Assembly (NCBI RefSeq): GCF_009730915.1
Contig: NC_052475.1
Coordinates: forward strand, 30,193,016-30,257,015
Direction: 5' to 3'
From: Dioscorea cayenensis subsp. rotundata
Taxonomy: Eukaryota > Streptophyta > Magnoliopsida > Dioscoreales > Dioscoreaceae
Length of the DNA: 64,000 nucleotides
The notes beneath the pieces are model-generated. The model was given only the letters and a program-made list of their open reading frames with translations, searched no databases and had not been told where the DNA came from. Position 1 is the stretch's first letter; every line of letters starts with the position of its first letter. A program made the position numbers and the translations under genes. Below, piece after piece: positions 63,673 through 64,000 of the stretch.

Positions 63673-64000
63673 CGGCGAGTTATTGAACCTCTCTAAGGGC
63701 ATGTTTGCGAGAAGGCTCCCAAATTATCGGATGTGACAACAACCAATCAAACTGATCCGAGTCATCCTTTCTCTTTCCTCTTTAATTGCCCCGAACTTTT
63801 TTTTAATCGTATAAAAAAAGAAGGCAAAACAGAGAATTTGATTATTTGGCAGGGCAGATAAGCAATATGAGAATGATAGCTAACTTTTGATAATGAATTT
63901 CAAGTTAAATTATCAAAATATCAAAAAGAAATCCATTAAAGAAGCTTCTCAATTACCTATTCACCTTTCATTGTCCCACCCTTCCATCAATTCTGCATAT
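63673..64000 (-). promoter_or_regulatory. Upstream region of the hydrolase gene
   Basis: Non-coding, moderately GC next to the gene and AT-rich further out. No TATA box was picked with confidence. Window edge. Confidence 0.35.

Overview
The window is nuclear DNA of a flowering plant. It has spliced genes with GT-AG introns, an AT-rich background, and plant-only families: annexin D1, a CDKC kinase with a PITAIRE helix, CAMTA, APR-like proteins and nepenthesin-type aspartic proteases. Plant transposon types fill the gaps. Protein wording in the annexin and the MITE types hint at a non-grass monocot, but that is inference only.

Layout. 0-3 kb holds a Tourist-like MITE (TAA target duplication) and a 5'-truncated LINE with its own target duplication. 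3-18 kb is gene dense: a small intronless protein (3.1 kb), tRNA-Arg(ACG), an annexin (five exons), a DIS3L2/SOV-type exoribonuclease (seven exons), and, convergent with it, the P-TEFb-type kinase CDKC (twelve exons). 18-28 kb is repeat territory. It is dominated by a complete 5.53 kb PIF/Harbinger element with TTA target duplication, transposase and decayed MYB-like gene, sitting in an older repetitive, LTR-like sequence. A MITE with long inverted repeats follows. 29-37 kb is a full CAMTA transcription factor gene (thirteen exons, 1034 aa).

37.6-46.7 kb is the most unusual part. A two-gene module, a ~100-aa secreted peptide facing a nepenthesin-type aspartic protease tail to tail, is present twice, with a third wrecked copy. 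Protease copy A is frame-broken near its N-terminus and copy B is intact (404 aa). Copy C has been rearranged into a near-perfect inverted repeat of the protease 5' end, which would make hairpin RNA if transcribed. The central parts of copies A and B are almost identical while the ends differ, which looks like gene conversion. A 2.2 kb foreign-looking segment, possibly an old viral fragment, lies between A and B.

46.9-55.3 kb holds tRNA-Tyr(GTA) with an intron, an APR-like thioredoxin-fold membrane protein, a MAGE-domain NSE3 homologue (minus) and an unrecognised plant protein (minus). 55.4-59.7 kb is a broken Ty1/Copia element (minus). 60.2-60.5 kb is a hAT-like MITE. 61.3-63.6 kb is an alpha/beta hydrolase (minus) with a GC-AG intron and a perfect palindrome touching its start codon.

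Exon models were made by eye from splice sites, frame and protein-family fit. They were not checked against transcripts.
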